A stretch of 64,000 bases of DNA from an uncultured Alistipes sp. (GTDB lineage: Bacteria > Bacteroidota > Bacteroidia > Bacteroidales > Rikenellaceae), in contig CAJTLJ010000007.1 in assembly GCA_910577475.1 (NCBI GenBank), positions 65,347-129,346 of the forward strand, read 5' to 3'. Below, in pieces: positions 44,262 through 52,465 of this stretch. A program made the translations under genes and the position numbers. How positions within the stretch are numbered: the stretch's first letter is position 1; the number at the start of each line of letters is the position of its first letter. Under the pieces are notes generated by a model that was not told where the DNA came from, did no database searches, and saw only the letters and a program-made list of their open reading frames with translations.

Positions 44262-45554
44262 CTATCCGTTAGATTGTTTTCCGACGAAACGGTAAACAGC
44301 CGCCGTTCCGATGAAGAACAGCGTAACGCTCAGCAGGTTGCTCACCGTATAATAATAGGCGCCCGACGCTCCGCCGTGCGCAAGCAGGAAGTAGCAGGCC
44401 AGCGATACCAGTATGAGGTCCTTCGCCATCCGCAGCGAGAACAGGATCCAGGGTCGGCCGACAGCGATCAGTTCGGCCTTGAACACATCGGAGCAGCAGG
44501 TCGGAATCGTGGCGAGGATGGATATATGCAGCACCCGCTTCATATCGATGAAATCGGCCCCGTAAAAGGAGATGATGACATCCGCAAACAGATATACCAG
44601 CACGAACGGCACGGCCGTACAGATCAGATAAACAGCCAGCAGCCGGGAGACGAGCCGCTGCTGCTGCGCGCCATCCGTCTTCGACAGATGGGACAGCACG
44701 ACATTCGCCAGCAGTCCGGGAATCAGACAGATCACGGCGTTCCACTGTACGGAGGCGGAATAGAGACCGACCTCGCTCAAGGACGACAGCTTGGTGAGCA
44801 TCAATATGCCGCACCAGTTGCACAAGGCATAGGAGATCTCCTGAAGGGCGATCGGAAACGAGAATCTGAGCAGCGATCCGACGCTGTCCTCGCAATAGCA
44901 ATATATCGGCAGCCGGCGGCTCTCGCCGCAGATATACCAATAGTTTACGGCGGCATTGACCAGCTGCGACACGGCCAGGGAGAACAGCGCTCCGTACAAA
45001 CCCGCGAAATAGGTCAGCGGCACGCACAAGGCGAACATGAGAGCTCCCGAAACGACATTGCTTTTCGCAATGAGGGAGAATTTTCCCAGGCCCGCGAGAA
45101 TGCCGTTTCCGGTGCTTGCCAGCGCCTTGAACACGATGATGACCGACAGCATGCGGAAAACGGGCGCAATGCCGGGCGTTTCCAGAAACGTCTCGATACG
45201 AGGGGCTGCCAACGACAGCGCGATGGCGATCAGGGTGCTGAATGCGAAGGTGATTCGGGTCGCATTTCTGATGACACCGGGAATGCGGGTCTTGTCCGAG
45301 GCGAGGTATGTGGCAATGTAGCGTGTCGACGAATAGACCAGTCCGAACGTGGAGAGCCCCGCCATGTAGAACATGTTGGTTTTCACCACGCCGTACTCCC
45401 CGTAAAGATCCTTTCCCAGCAGGCGCGCGATCCATATTCCGGCGAAAAGCAGCAGGGCGTTTCCGAATCCGTTGCCGCAAACCGCCCAAAGGGAGTCCCT
45501 GAAAAGCGTACTGCGCTTCAGACGATCGGTTATCTCTCGAATCCTCATCTGCAT
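44262..45554 (-). CDS. wzx: Oligosaccharide flippase (Wzx-like, MATE/MOP superfamily)
   Basis: A protein of about 430 aa with some twelve hydrophobic segments and the typical flippase start RDSLWAVCGNGFGNALLLFAGIWIARLLGKDLYGEYGVV. It moves the lipid-linked repeat unit from cytoplasm to periplasm. I start at MQMRIREITDRLK; the longer open frame upstream overlaps the dehydrogenase gene. It starts 16 nt after that gene ends. Confidence 0.88.
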   Translation of the reverse strand: MQMRIREITDRLKRSTLFRDSLWAVCGNGFGNALLLFAGIWIARLLGKDLYGEYGVVKTNMFYMAGLSTFGLVYSSTRYIATYLASDKTRIPGVIRNATRITFAFSTLIAIALSLAAPRIETFLETPGIAPVFRMLSVIIVFKALASTGNGILAGLGKFSLIAKSNVVSGALMFALCVPLTYFAGLYGALFSLAVSQLVNAAVNYWYICGESRRLPIYCYCEDSVGSLLRFSFPIALQEISYALCNWCGILMLTKLSSLSEVGLYSASVQWNAVICLIPGLLANVVLSHLSKTDGAQQQRLVSRLLAVYLICTAVPFVLVYLFADVIISFYGADFIDMKRVLHISILATIPTCCSDVFKAELIAVGRPWILFSLRMAKDLILVSLACYFLLAHGGASGAYYYTVSNLLSVTLFFIGTAAVYRFVGKQSNG

Positions 45555-45570
45555 CCAGTTGTTTTCCCGG

Positions 45571-46809
45571 TCAATCCCGCCGAAAGATATCCCGCGTGTA
45601 GACTTTGTCGGCCACATCGTCGAGGCACGGGTCGTAGCGGTTGGCCACGATGGCCTGCGAGATCTTCTTGAACTCGGCGAGGTCGTTCACCACCCGGCTG
45701 CCGAAGAAAGTGGAGCCGTCCGGAAGCGCAGGCTCGTAGATCACCACCGCAGCCCCTTTCGCCTTGACCCGCTTCATGACCCCCTGAATGGAGCTCTGAC
45801 GGAAATTGTCCGAATTGGACTTCATCGTCAGCCGGTAGACGCCGATGGTGCAGGTCCTCTCTTCGGCGGCCCGGAAGTCGTTTCTATCGCCGTAAGCGTA
45901 ATAGCCGGCCTTGCGCAGCACCTGGTCGGCGATGAAGTCCTTCCGGGTGCGGTTGCTCTCCACGATGGCCGACATCATGTTCTGGGGCACGTCCGAGTAG
46001 TTGGCCAGCAGCTGTTTGGTATCTTTGGGCAGACAATACCCCCCGTAGCCGAACGAGGGGTTGTTGTAGTGGGTTCCGATACGGGGATCGAGGCACACGC
46101 CGTCGATGATGGCCTGCGTATCGAGTCCCTTCATCTCGGCATAGGTGTCCAGCTCGTTGAAGTAGCTGACCCGCAGGGCCAGATAGGTATTGGCGAAGAG
46201 CTTCACCGCCTCCGCCTCGGTCGTCCCCATGAAAAGCGTCTCGACGGACTCCTTCAGGGCCCCCTGCCGCAGCAGCGCCGCAAAGGCATGCGCCGCCCGG
46301 TCCAGCCGTTCGTCCCCTTCGGGCCGGCCGACGATGATGCGGCTGGGATAGAGGTTGTCGTAGAGCGCCTTGCTCTCGCGCAGGAACTCGGGCGAGAAGA
46401 GGATGTTGCCGGAGCCGAACATCCGGCGGACGCTCTCCGTATAGCCGACCGGAACGGTCGACTTGATGACCATAACGGCGTCGGGATTGCTCGCCATGAC
46501 GAGCCGGATCACCGCCTCGACAGCCGAAGTGTCGAAAAAGTTCTTCCGGCTGTCGTAGTTGGTCGGAGCGGCGATCACCACGAAGTCGGCATCGGCATAG
46601 GCTGCCGCACCGTCGAGCGTAGCCGTCAGGTTCAACGGCTTTTCGGCCAGGTATTTCTCGATATATTCGTCCTGAATGGGCGATTGGCGGCGGTTGAGCA
46701 TGTCGACCTTCTCGGGCACGATATCCACCGCCGTCACCCGGTTGTGCTGCGCCAGCAGCACGGCGATGCTCAGTCCGACGTAGCCGGTACCGGCCACGGC
46801 TATCTTCAT
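45571..46809 (-). CDS. ugd: UDP-sugar (UDP-glucose) 6-dehydrogenase
   Basis: A protein of about 412 aa: MKIAVAGTGYVGLSIAVLLAQ at the N-terminus (NAD site), VIKSTVPVGYT, and the active-site Cys in FGYGGYCLPKDTKQLLANY. It makes the uronic acid donor (most likely UDP-glucuronate) for the capsule; a UDP-HexNAc dehydrogenase is less likely but not excluded. A start 27 nt upstream is also possible and would leave only 15 nt to the dehydratase gene. Confidence 0.88.
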   Translation of the reverse strand: MKIAVAGTGYVGLSIAVLLAQHNRVTAVDIVPEKVDMLNRRQSPIQDEYIEKYLAEKPLNLTATLDGAAAYADADFVVIAAPTNYDSRKNFFDTSAVEAVIRLVMASNPDAVMVIKSTVPVGYTESVRRMFGSGNILFSPEFLRESKALYDNLYPSRIIVGRPEGDERLDRAAHAFAALLRQGALKESVETLFMGTTEAEAVKLFANTYLALRVSYFNELDTYAEMKGLDTQAIIDGVCLDPRIGTHYNNPSFGYGGYCLPKDTKQLLANYSDVPQNMMSAIVESNRTRKDFIADQVLRKAGYYAYGDRNDFRAAEERTCTIGVYRLTMKSNSDNFRQSSIQGVMKRVKAKGAAVVIYEPALPDGSTFFGSRVVNDLAEFKKISQAIVANRYDPCLDDVADKVYTRDIFRRD

Positions 46810-46851
46810 CTCCCGATCGAATGGATCCGTATTCATAACTTCATCTGATTT

Positions 46852-48789
46852 TTATCTTACGGTTTCGTTCTCGGCATCGAACTCTTCGAAACGGGAGTTC
46901 TTCGACCGGAACTCGGGAACGGTGCGCTTCATGAGCCGCACCATCTCGGGGATCTCGACGATGCGGGAAAGTTTGTCGAGTTCGTCCACCACCTCGCAGG
47001 CGTGTTCGTAATCGTACTCGCGAACCTTTGCGATACGAATGCGGTCGTGCGAAGTGGGCAGCGTATTTTCCGTATTGGAGAGCACCTCCTCGAACAGCTT
47101 TTCGCCGGGCCGCAGACCGGTGTAGGCGATCCGGATATCCTTTTCGGGCTCCAGCCCCGCCAGTTCGATCATCCGGCGGGCCAGGTTGGCGATTTTGACG
47201 CTCTCGCCCATGTCGAACACGAAAATCTGATTGCCGGAGGAGATCGTCGCCGCCTCCATCACGAGCCGGCACGCTTCGGGAATGGTCATGAAGAAGCGCG
47301 TGATTTCAGGATGGGTCACCGTCACCGGGCCGCCTTTGGCGATCTGCTCGCGGAAGCGCGGGATCACCGATCCGTTGGAGCCCAGCACGTTTCCGAAACG
47401 GGTGGTGACGAAACGGGTTTTGCCCTTCGCCCTGCCCTGCTCGATCGCCAGGCCCAGCGACTGCACGTAGATCTCGGCCAGCCGCTTCGTGCAGCCCATG
47501 ATATTGGTGGGATTGACCGCCTTGTCGGTCGAGATCATCACCATCTTCTCCACGTCCCAGACCAGACACCGGTCCGCCACGTTCCGCGTACCGGCCACGT
47601 TGGTCAGCACCGCCTCGCACGGGTTCTCCTCCATCAGGGGCACGTGCTTGTAGGCGGCGGCGTGGAACACGATCTGGGGGCGGTACTTCCTGAACACGAA
47701 ATCCAGCCGGGCCGGAATGCGGACATCGCCGATCACCGGCACGAAGCGCAGCGCCGGATAGCGCTCCTCCAGCTCCAGACGGATATTGTGCATGGGCGTT
47801 TCGGCATTGTCGAACAGGATCAGCTGCTCCACCCCGAAATTCGCCAGCTGACGGCACAGCTCCGCACCGATCGATCCGGCGGCACCGGTCACCAGCACCG
47901 TCTTGCCCCGGAAGTTGGAGACGATTTCGTCCATCGAGATCTTGATCTCGGGCCGGCCCAGCAGATCCTCGATCTTAATCTCGCGCACGGACTGTTTCAT
48001 CAGCTTTCCGTCTATGATTTCGTCGAGGGGGGGGGTGATGAGGATCCTCAGGTCGCCCTCCGTCGCATATTTCAACAGCCGCTCCTGCTCGGCCCGAGCC
48101 TCCTCCTCGGAGGAGAACAGCACGGCATCGATATCGTGACGGTCGCACAGCGTCTCCACATCCTGCCGGGTTTCGAACCCGTAGACCGGATATTCGAGAA
48201 TTCGGCGCCGTTTCCGGCCGGCGGTGCAGGTCAGAAAGCCGACGACCCTGTAGTGCGGCGAATTGCGGAGCCGCGTAACGGCGGCCACGGACTTGTAACC
48301 CGTGCCATAGACCAGGATTCGCTGACACTGCCAGCGATATTTGTAGCGGTTTTTCAGGATATCGTAGACGACCACCATGCCGATCCGGAACACGACCAGC
48401 AGGCAGAGCGTGAGCAGCGCATCCAGCAGCAGCAACCCCACGACGCAGGGGTCGGAGAGGAGAAAGCCGGGAACCAGCGCCACGGTTACGGTCAGCAGAA
48501 GCGCCTTCCCGAGAGCGGCGGCCACGAACCGGCCCATTTCGTGCAGCGTGGAGTGCCGGATCACCGAATGGTAGGTCTTCAGCAGATAGAACAGCAGAAA
48601 CGAGCAGACTGCTCCGGCCGTCAGCCAAAGAACCGGGAACCAGGCGACCGTCGACAGATGCGGAAAGCAGAGACGGATCATCGAGAGCGAGCAGAGCGAG
48701 GCGAGAAACGAGATTCCCATGTCGATTCCCAGAATCAACGAGGTGCTCAGATAACGATCCAGATAAAATCGTTCGATAAGACGATGCAT
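46852..48789 (-). CDS. FlaA1/PglF/CapD-type UDP-GlcNAc 4,6-dehydratase
   Basis: A 645-aa membrane enzyme. Four or five transmembrane helices occupy about residues 15-140 and a linker domain runs to about 270. The SDR domain starts at KTVLVTGAAGSIGAELCRQL. The catalytic stretch is MVMISTDKAVNPTNIMGCTKRLAEIYVQ. It makes a 4-keto-6-deoxy sugar nucleotide, the entry to QuiNAc, bacillosamine-type or related sugars. A nine-C run lies in the linker domain (LITPPLDEIIDG), in frame here; loss or gain of one base would truncate the protein. Confidence 0.93.
   Translation of the reverse strand: MHRLIERFYLDRYLSTSLILGIDMGISFLASLCSLSMIRLCFPHLSTVAWFPVLWLTAGAVCSFLLFYLLKTYHSVIRHSTLHEMGRFVAAALGKALLLTVTVALVPGFLLSDPCVVGLLLLDALLTLCLLVVFRIGMVVVYDILKNRYKYRWQCQRILVYGTGYKSVAAVTRLRNSPHYRVVGFLTCTAGRKRRRILEYPVYGFETRQDVETLCDRHDIDAVLFSSEEEARAEQERLLKYATEGDLRILITPPLDEIIDGKLMKQSVREIKIEDLLGRPEIKISMDEIVSNFRGKTVLVTGAAGSIGAELCRQLANFGVEQLILFDNAETPMHNIRLELEERYPALRFVPVIGDVRIPARLDFVFRKYRPQIVFHAAAYKHVPLMEENPCEAVLTNVAGTRNVADRCLVWDVEKMVMISTDKAVNPTNIMGCTKRLAEIYVQSLGLAIEQGRAKGKTRFVTTRFGNVLGSNGSVIPRFREQIAKGGPVTVTHPEITRFFMTIPEACRLVMEAATISSGNQIFVFDMGESVKIANLARRMIELAGLEPEKDIRIAYTGLRPGEKLFEEVLSNTENTLPTSHDRIRIAKVREYDYEHACEVVDELDKLSRIVEIPEMVRLMKRTVPEFRSKNSRFEEFDAENETVR
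48027..48035 (-). repeat. C9 tract in the FlaA1-type dehydratase gene
   Basis: Nine Cs on the coding strand, encoding part of ITPPLDE. The present length is in frame. A change of one base would stop the protein before its catalytic domain. Confidence 0.9.
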
Positions 48790-48823
48790 GTTATAGCGAG
48801 TTTACGATTGTACGAAAATACGG

Positions 48824-49366
48824 TCAGTCGATCCGTTGCAGGAAGCGGAGCGGGATGTAGGAGGTGGCGACGGCGACCACGCCTTCGATCGACACCACCA
48901 GGCGGCGGTCCTTTCCGATTCGGCGGACGTACCCTTCGGCCCCCTTGAACACGCCGTCGGTCACCCGCACGCGGTCCCCGCGCCGGCAATCGGCTCCGAA
49001 GGCATCGACGGGCTCCAGCCCGCGGTCGCGGATGGAGGTCACCAGCATGAAGATCTCCATCTCGGTGTCGGGAATCGGCGCCGGCTCCCGCCCCCCGCTC
49101 CGCCGGTAGAGCATAACCTTGCCGGTCAGCCGGCGTTCGAGGTCGACGACATAGCGCTCCTCGGCCCTCACGAACATCAGCGAGCCGACCAGCGGCTCCT
49201 CCCGGGAGACGGTCCGTCCGCCCACCGCCCTCTCCACGCGGTGCATGGGCACGTAGCTCCGCCGGCCGTCGGCGGCAATGCGCTCGCCGACCGGTGAGGT
49301 CCGGTTGTAAAACACCTTGAGGGCGTACCAGCGTTCGGGCGCATCGACCGTCAGGGACTCTTGCAT
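48824..49366 (-). CDS. upxY: UpxY-family transcription antiterminator (NusG-like)
   Basis: A 180-aa NusG paralogue. The NGN domain is at the N-terminus (RWYALKVFYNRTSPVGERIA...SLMFVRAEERYVVDL). A KOW-like end follows (RRGDRVRVTDGVFKGAEGYVRRI...VATSYIPLRFLQRI). UpxY proteins are encoded first in Bacteroidales capsule operons and let RNA polymerase read through their own leader. Its position directly before the capsule genes and behind a structured leader fits. The companion UpxZ inhibitor gene is not seen. Confidence 0.92.
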   Translation of the reverse strand: MQESLTVDAPERWYALKVFYNRTSPVGERIAADGRRSYVPMHRVERAVGGRTVSREEPLVGSLMFVRAEERYVVDLERRLTGKVMLYRRSGGREPAPIPDTEMEIFMLVTSIRDRGLEPVDAFGADCRRGDRVRVTDGVFKGAEGYVRRIGKDRRLVVSIEGVVAVATSYIPLRFLQRID

Positions 49367-49397
49367 GATTTCTGAAAAGGGTATACTTTCTATTCCC

Positions 49398-49498
49398 TCG
49401 CGACAACTGAAAACAGTCGCCGCGAAGCACTTCGGGACTCGTTCGCTCTACGGATCGCTCCGCATGCCGAACTTCGGTTCGCGCCTGACCGCAGGCGC
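49398..49498 (-). promoter_or_regulatory. Structured leader of the capsule operon
   Basis: Within the untranslated leader between the promoter and upxY there are at least three hairpins: TCGCGACAACTG/CAGTCGCCGCGA around AAAA (49398-49425, with two G-U pairs on the RNA), CCGAA/TTCGG (49468-49478) and GCGCCTG/CAGGCGC (49481-49498). These are plausible pause or attenuator structures for UpxY action. The first hairpin is 31 nt before the upxY start. Confidence 0.5.
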
Positions 49499-49545
49499 CG
49501 GTCCGCAGCCCCGGGAAACTCGGAATTTCCGACTTTTTCCGAGAA

Positions 49546-49577
49546 CAAAGTTACGCAAAACCCTTCTGATTACCAAA
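49546..49577 (-). promoter_or_regulatory. Promoter of the capsule operon
   Basis: TTTG (49577-49574), a 20-nt spacer and TAACTTTG (49553-49546) on the minus strand form a near-consensus Bacteroidetes promoter about 180 nt upstream of upxY. Confidence 0.75.
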
Positions 49578-49608
49578 TATTTTCCGCTTTTTTTGGCATT
49601 AAAAAATA

Positions 49609-49617
49609 CCCCCCCCC
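49609..49617. repeat. C9 tract upstream of the capsule promoter
   Basis: Nine Cs, 31 bp upstream of the capsule -33 element and about 170 bp before the ManC promoter. It is non-coding. In this region (49620-49785) I see no gene and no inverted repeat pair that would suggest an invertible promoter. Confidence 0.85.
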
Positions 49618-49788
49618 TACCACTAATCACTATAAATCAACAACTTACAAAATAAATCATCATAAAGTGACTCCCGAAACAGCGATAAATCAACCGTTTC
49701 GGCTTCATCTGCGGCCGGCGGGACCGCCCCGGCCGGAGAGCCGCGAAAAGAAATTCGGCCGGAAATGCTCCCGTGTGAAAAAAAAACG

Positions 49789-49796
49789 TATCTTTG
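49789..49796 (+). promoter_or_regulatory. -7 box TATCTTTG for the manC gene
   Basis: TATCTTTG matches the consensus and ends 20 nt before the manC ATG. There is no strong -33. Confidence 0.55.
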
Positions 49797-49816
49797 TATG
49801 ACTTAACTACGACAAC

Positions 49817-51190
49817 ATGCAGATCATATTATTATCCGGAGGCAGCGGAAAGCGGCTTTGGCCCTTGTCGAACGGCGTGCGCTCGAAGCAGTTCCTGCGC
49901 CTGCTGCCCGGCCCCGACGGCACGCCCGAGTCGATGACGCAGCGGGTCGTCCGTCAGATCGCCGAATCCGGCATGCTGGAGAACGCCACCCAACCGAGCG
50001 GCTCCGGAATCGTCGTCGCGACGAGCGCTTCTCAGCGCGACGCATTGATGAACCAGCTGGGCGACCGGGTGGAGATCGTCACCGAACCCGAACGGCGGGA
50101 CACTTTTCCGGCCATCGCCCTCTCGACGACCTGGCTGCACTCCGTGAAGGGGTGTTCGCGCGACGAAACGGTCGTCGTCATGCCCTGCGACCCCTATACC
50201 GAGGCAGGCTATTTCCGCACCGTGAAGCGGATGGCCGAGGCCGTGGAGCGACAGGCAGCCGACCTGGTGCTGATGGGCATCCGCCCCACCTGCCCCTCGA
50301 CGAAATTCGGCTACATCGTTCCGGCACCCGGCGCGCAAACGGACATCCTGCCCGTGGCCCGCTTCACGGAGAAGCCCGACGCCGCCCGGGCCGCCCGCCT
50401 GCTCGAAGAGGGCGCCCTGTGGAACGGAGGAGTCTTCGCCTTCCGGCTGGGCTACCTGCTCGACGCCCTGAAGAGCTATCTGCCCGATGCCGCCGGCTTC
50501 GAACAGGTACACGCCCGCTACGGCGAGCTGCCGAAGATCAGTTTCGACTACGAGATCGTGGAGAAGGCCCGGTCGGTCGCGGCCGTCCCCTTCTCCGGAG
50601 AGTGGAAAGACCTGGGTACCTGGAACGCCCTGACCGAGGAGCTCGTGTCGGAGAGCACGGGAAACGTCATTCTGGGCCGCCACACGGAGAACACGCACGT
50701 CGTCAACGAACTGGACCTGCTCGTACTCTGCGAGGGGGTGAAGGACCTGATCGTGGCCGCCAACTCGGACGGCATTCTGGTCTGCGGCAAGGAGCACAGC
50801 GAGGGGATCAAGGAGTACGTGGACAGGCTGAACGTCCGCCCCATGTACGAAGAGCGCCGCTGGGGATATTATAAGGTATTGGGGCAAACCGACTACGAGG
50901 ACGGGCACCGCTCCCTTACCAAACTGCTCCACCTGAACGCCGGCTGTTCGATCAGCTACCAGACCCACGCCCGCCGCGAGGAGGTATGGACCTTCGTCGA
51001 CGGCGAGGGGCTGCTGGCGCTCGACGGCCGGATCACGAAAGTCGGACGCGGCGACGTGGCCCACATCCGCCGCGGAGAGCTCCATGCCGTAAAGGCGCTG
51101 ACCGATCTGGAGATCATCGAAGTCCAATCCGGTGACGAGCTGGTCGAGGAGGATATCTGCCGCTTCGACTGGAACTGGCCGGAAATGTAG
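49817..51190 (+). CDS. manC: Mannose-1-phosphate guanylyltransferase with cupin domain
   Basis: A 457-aa bifunctional-type protein. The nucleotidyltransferase begins IILLSGGSGKRLWPLSNGVRSKQF, the GxGxRLWPLS signature. The C-terminal cupin (about residues 345-455; LTKLLHLNAGCSISYQTHARREEVWTF) is the phosphomannose isomerase-type domain. It makes GDP-mannose for capsule or glycolipid use. It is divergent from the capsule operon and has its own promoter. The stop is followed after 5 nt by the GTG of the next gene. Confidence 0.93.
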   Translation: MQIILLSGGSGKRLWPLSNGVRSKQFLRLLPGPDGTPESMTQRVVRQIAESGMLENATQPSGSGIVVATSASQRDALMNQLGDRVEIVTEPERRDTFPAIALSTTWLHSVKGCSRDETVVVMPCDPYTEAGYFRTVKRMAEAVERQAADLVLMGIRPTCPSTKFGYIVPAPGAQTDILPVARFTEKPDAARAARLLEEGALWNGGVFAFRLGYLLDALKSYLPDAAGFEQVHARYGELPKISFDYEIVEKARSVAAVPFSGEWKDLGTWNALTEELVSESTGNVILGRHTENTHVVNELDLLVLCEGVKDLIVAANSDGILVCGKEHSEGIKEYVDRLNVRPMYEERRWGYYKVLGQTDYEDGHRSLTKLLHLNAGCSISYQTHARREEVWTFVDGEGLLALDGRITKVGRGDVAHIRRGELHAVKALTDLEIIEVQSGDELVEEDICRFDWNWPEM

Positions 51191-51195
51191 CTGCC

Positions 51196-52323
51196 GTGAA
51201 TCCCTCCGCCGACACCGAACTGCTCTTTCTGCTGCTGCGCTCCGGACTGCACACCGAAACACCGGACGACACGGAGCGGCTCCGCACGCTTTGCGCGGAG
51301 CACGGGCCCGACTGGCCGCTCCTCTACAGGCTCTCCGCCCGTCAGGGCATGCTGGCCATCGCGTGGGACGGAGTGGAGCGGCTCGTCCGGGAAGAGGCCA
51401 TCCCCCCCGAACACCAGCCTTCGCGCACGCAGAAGATCCGGTGGGCGGTCAACGTGGAGCGGATCGAGCAGACCTATGCCAGACAGTGGGCCGCCGCCTG
51501 CGAGCTGGCGGAGCGGTACGCCGCCGCCGGCATCCGGACGGTCGTCCTGAAGGGTTTCGCCGCCGCCGTCCGCTACCCCGTTCCGGAGCACCGACCCTGC
51601 GGCGATCTGGACTGCTTCCTGCCGGGCGCCTACGAGGCGGGCAACCGGCTCGCCGAACAATTCGGCGCCCGCGTGGAACGGGATTTCTACAAACATTCGC
51701 ACATCGTCTACAAGGGTCTGATGGTCGAAAACCACCACTTCTGCACGGCCATCCGCGGAAGCCGCAAGGCCAAACGGCTGGAACGGGCCCTGCAGGAGAA
51801 CCTTGCGCAGATGCCGCCGACACCCCTGAACGGCTCGCACCTCGAGCTCCCCTCCCCGCTTTTCAACGCCCTGTTTCTGACCGTCCACGGCTGGGGGCAC
51901 TTTCTGAACGAGGGGATCACCCTGCGGCAGCTGTGCGACTGGGCCATGCTCCTGCGCACCGACGGAGAAGCCATCGACTGGGCGCGGTTCCGGGAGCTGA
52001 TCTCCGGACGCGACCGGGGGATGTACGCCTTCGCCGAGAGCACCCTGCGGCTGGCGCATGCGATCTTCGGCACGCCGATTCCCGACGGAACCGCCCCCGG
52101 AAAGGGCCTTCGAGAGGCCGACAGACGTCTGCTGCGGGACACCCTCTTCGACCGGAATCCGGTCTACAATACAGAGGGCTCGGACTGGCAGAAACGCTTC
52201 AAGATGGTCCGAAACATGCTGAACGACCGCTGGAAATACCGCTGCTTCAGCGAAACCTCATCGCTCGGCCAGTTGCTGCGCACGGGGCTCGCCTATCTGC
52301 TCGAACGGAACCCCCACCTCTGA
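51196..52323 (+). CDS. Nucleotidyltransferase-fold protein (PF14907-like)
   Basis: A 375-aa protein starting with GTG 5 nt after manC. The segment GIRTVVLKGFAAAVRYP followed by HRPCGDLDCFLPG has the KG...R..GDxD pattern of the uncharacterised nucleotidyltransferase family (metal-binding DxD). The rest is helical (GWGHFLNEGITLRQLCDWAMLL). Members often lie in polysaccharide or exopolysaccharide loci, and their substrate is unknown. Coupling to manC suggests a role in surface glycan or lipid modification. Confidence 0.8.
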   Translation: MNPSADTELLFLLLRSGLHTETPDDTERLRTLCAEHGPDWPLLYRLSARQGMLAIAWDGVERLVREEAIPPEHQPSRTQKIRWAVNVERIEQTYARQWAAACELAERYAAAGIRTVVLKGFAAAVRYPVPEHRPCGDLDCFLPGAYEAGNRLAEQFGARVERDFYKHSHIVYKGLMVENHHFCTAIRGSRKAKRLERALQENLAQMPPTPLNGSHLELPSPLFNALFLTVHGWGHFLNEGITLRQLCDWAMLLRTDGEAIDWARFRELISGRDRGMYAFAESTLRLAHAIFGTPIPDGTAPGKGLREADRRLLRDTLFDRNPVYNTEGSDWQKRFKMVRNMLNDRWKYRCFSETSSLGQLLRTGLAYLLERNPHL

Positions 52324-52365
52324 AAGCCGCTTCGAGAGCCCTTTTTCCGGGTTTCTCAAAAAACA

Positions 52366-52402
52366 TTTGGCGTTTATTAAAAATTTGTCTACTTTTGTAG
52401 AC
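52366..52402 (+). promoter_or_regulatory. kduI promoter with overlapping inverted repeat
   Basis: TTTG (52366-52369), 20 nt, then TACTTTTG (52390-52397): a good promoter. The -7 box is embedded in GTCTAC-TTTT-GTAGAC (52387-52402), a perfect 6-bp inverted repeat that could be a repressor site. Confidence 0.65.
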
Positions 52403-52465
52403 GATTAAAATTGGTCCGCCAATTCCGCCGAAAGTCAAACCAAAAGAACAGAAAACCGATAAATT

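Noticed and set aside
49380..49800. Invertible promoter of the Bacteroides Mpi type for the capsule operon
   Set aside because: I looked for paired inverted repeats flanking the promoter and found only local hairpins, so inversion is not supported.
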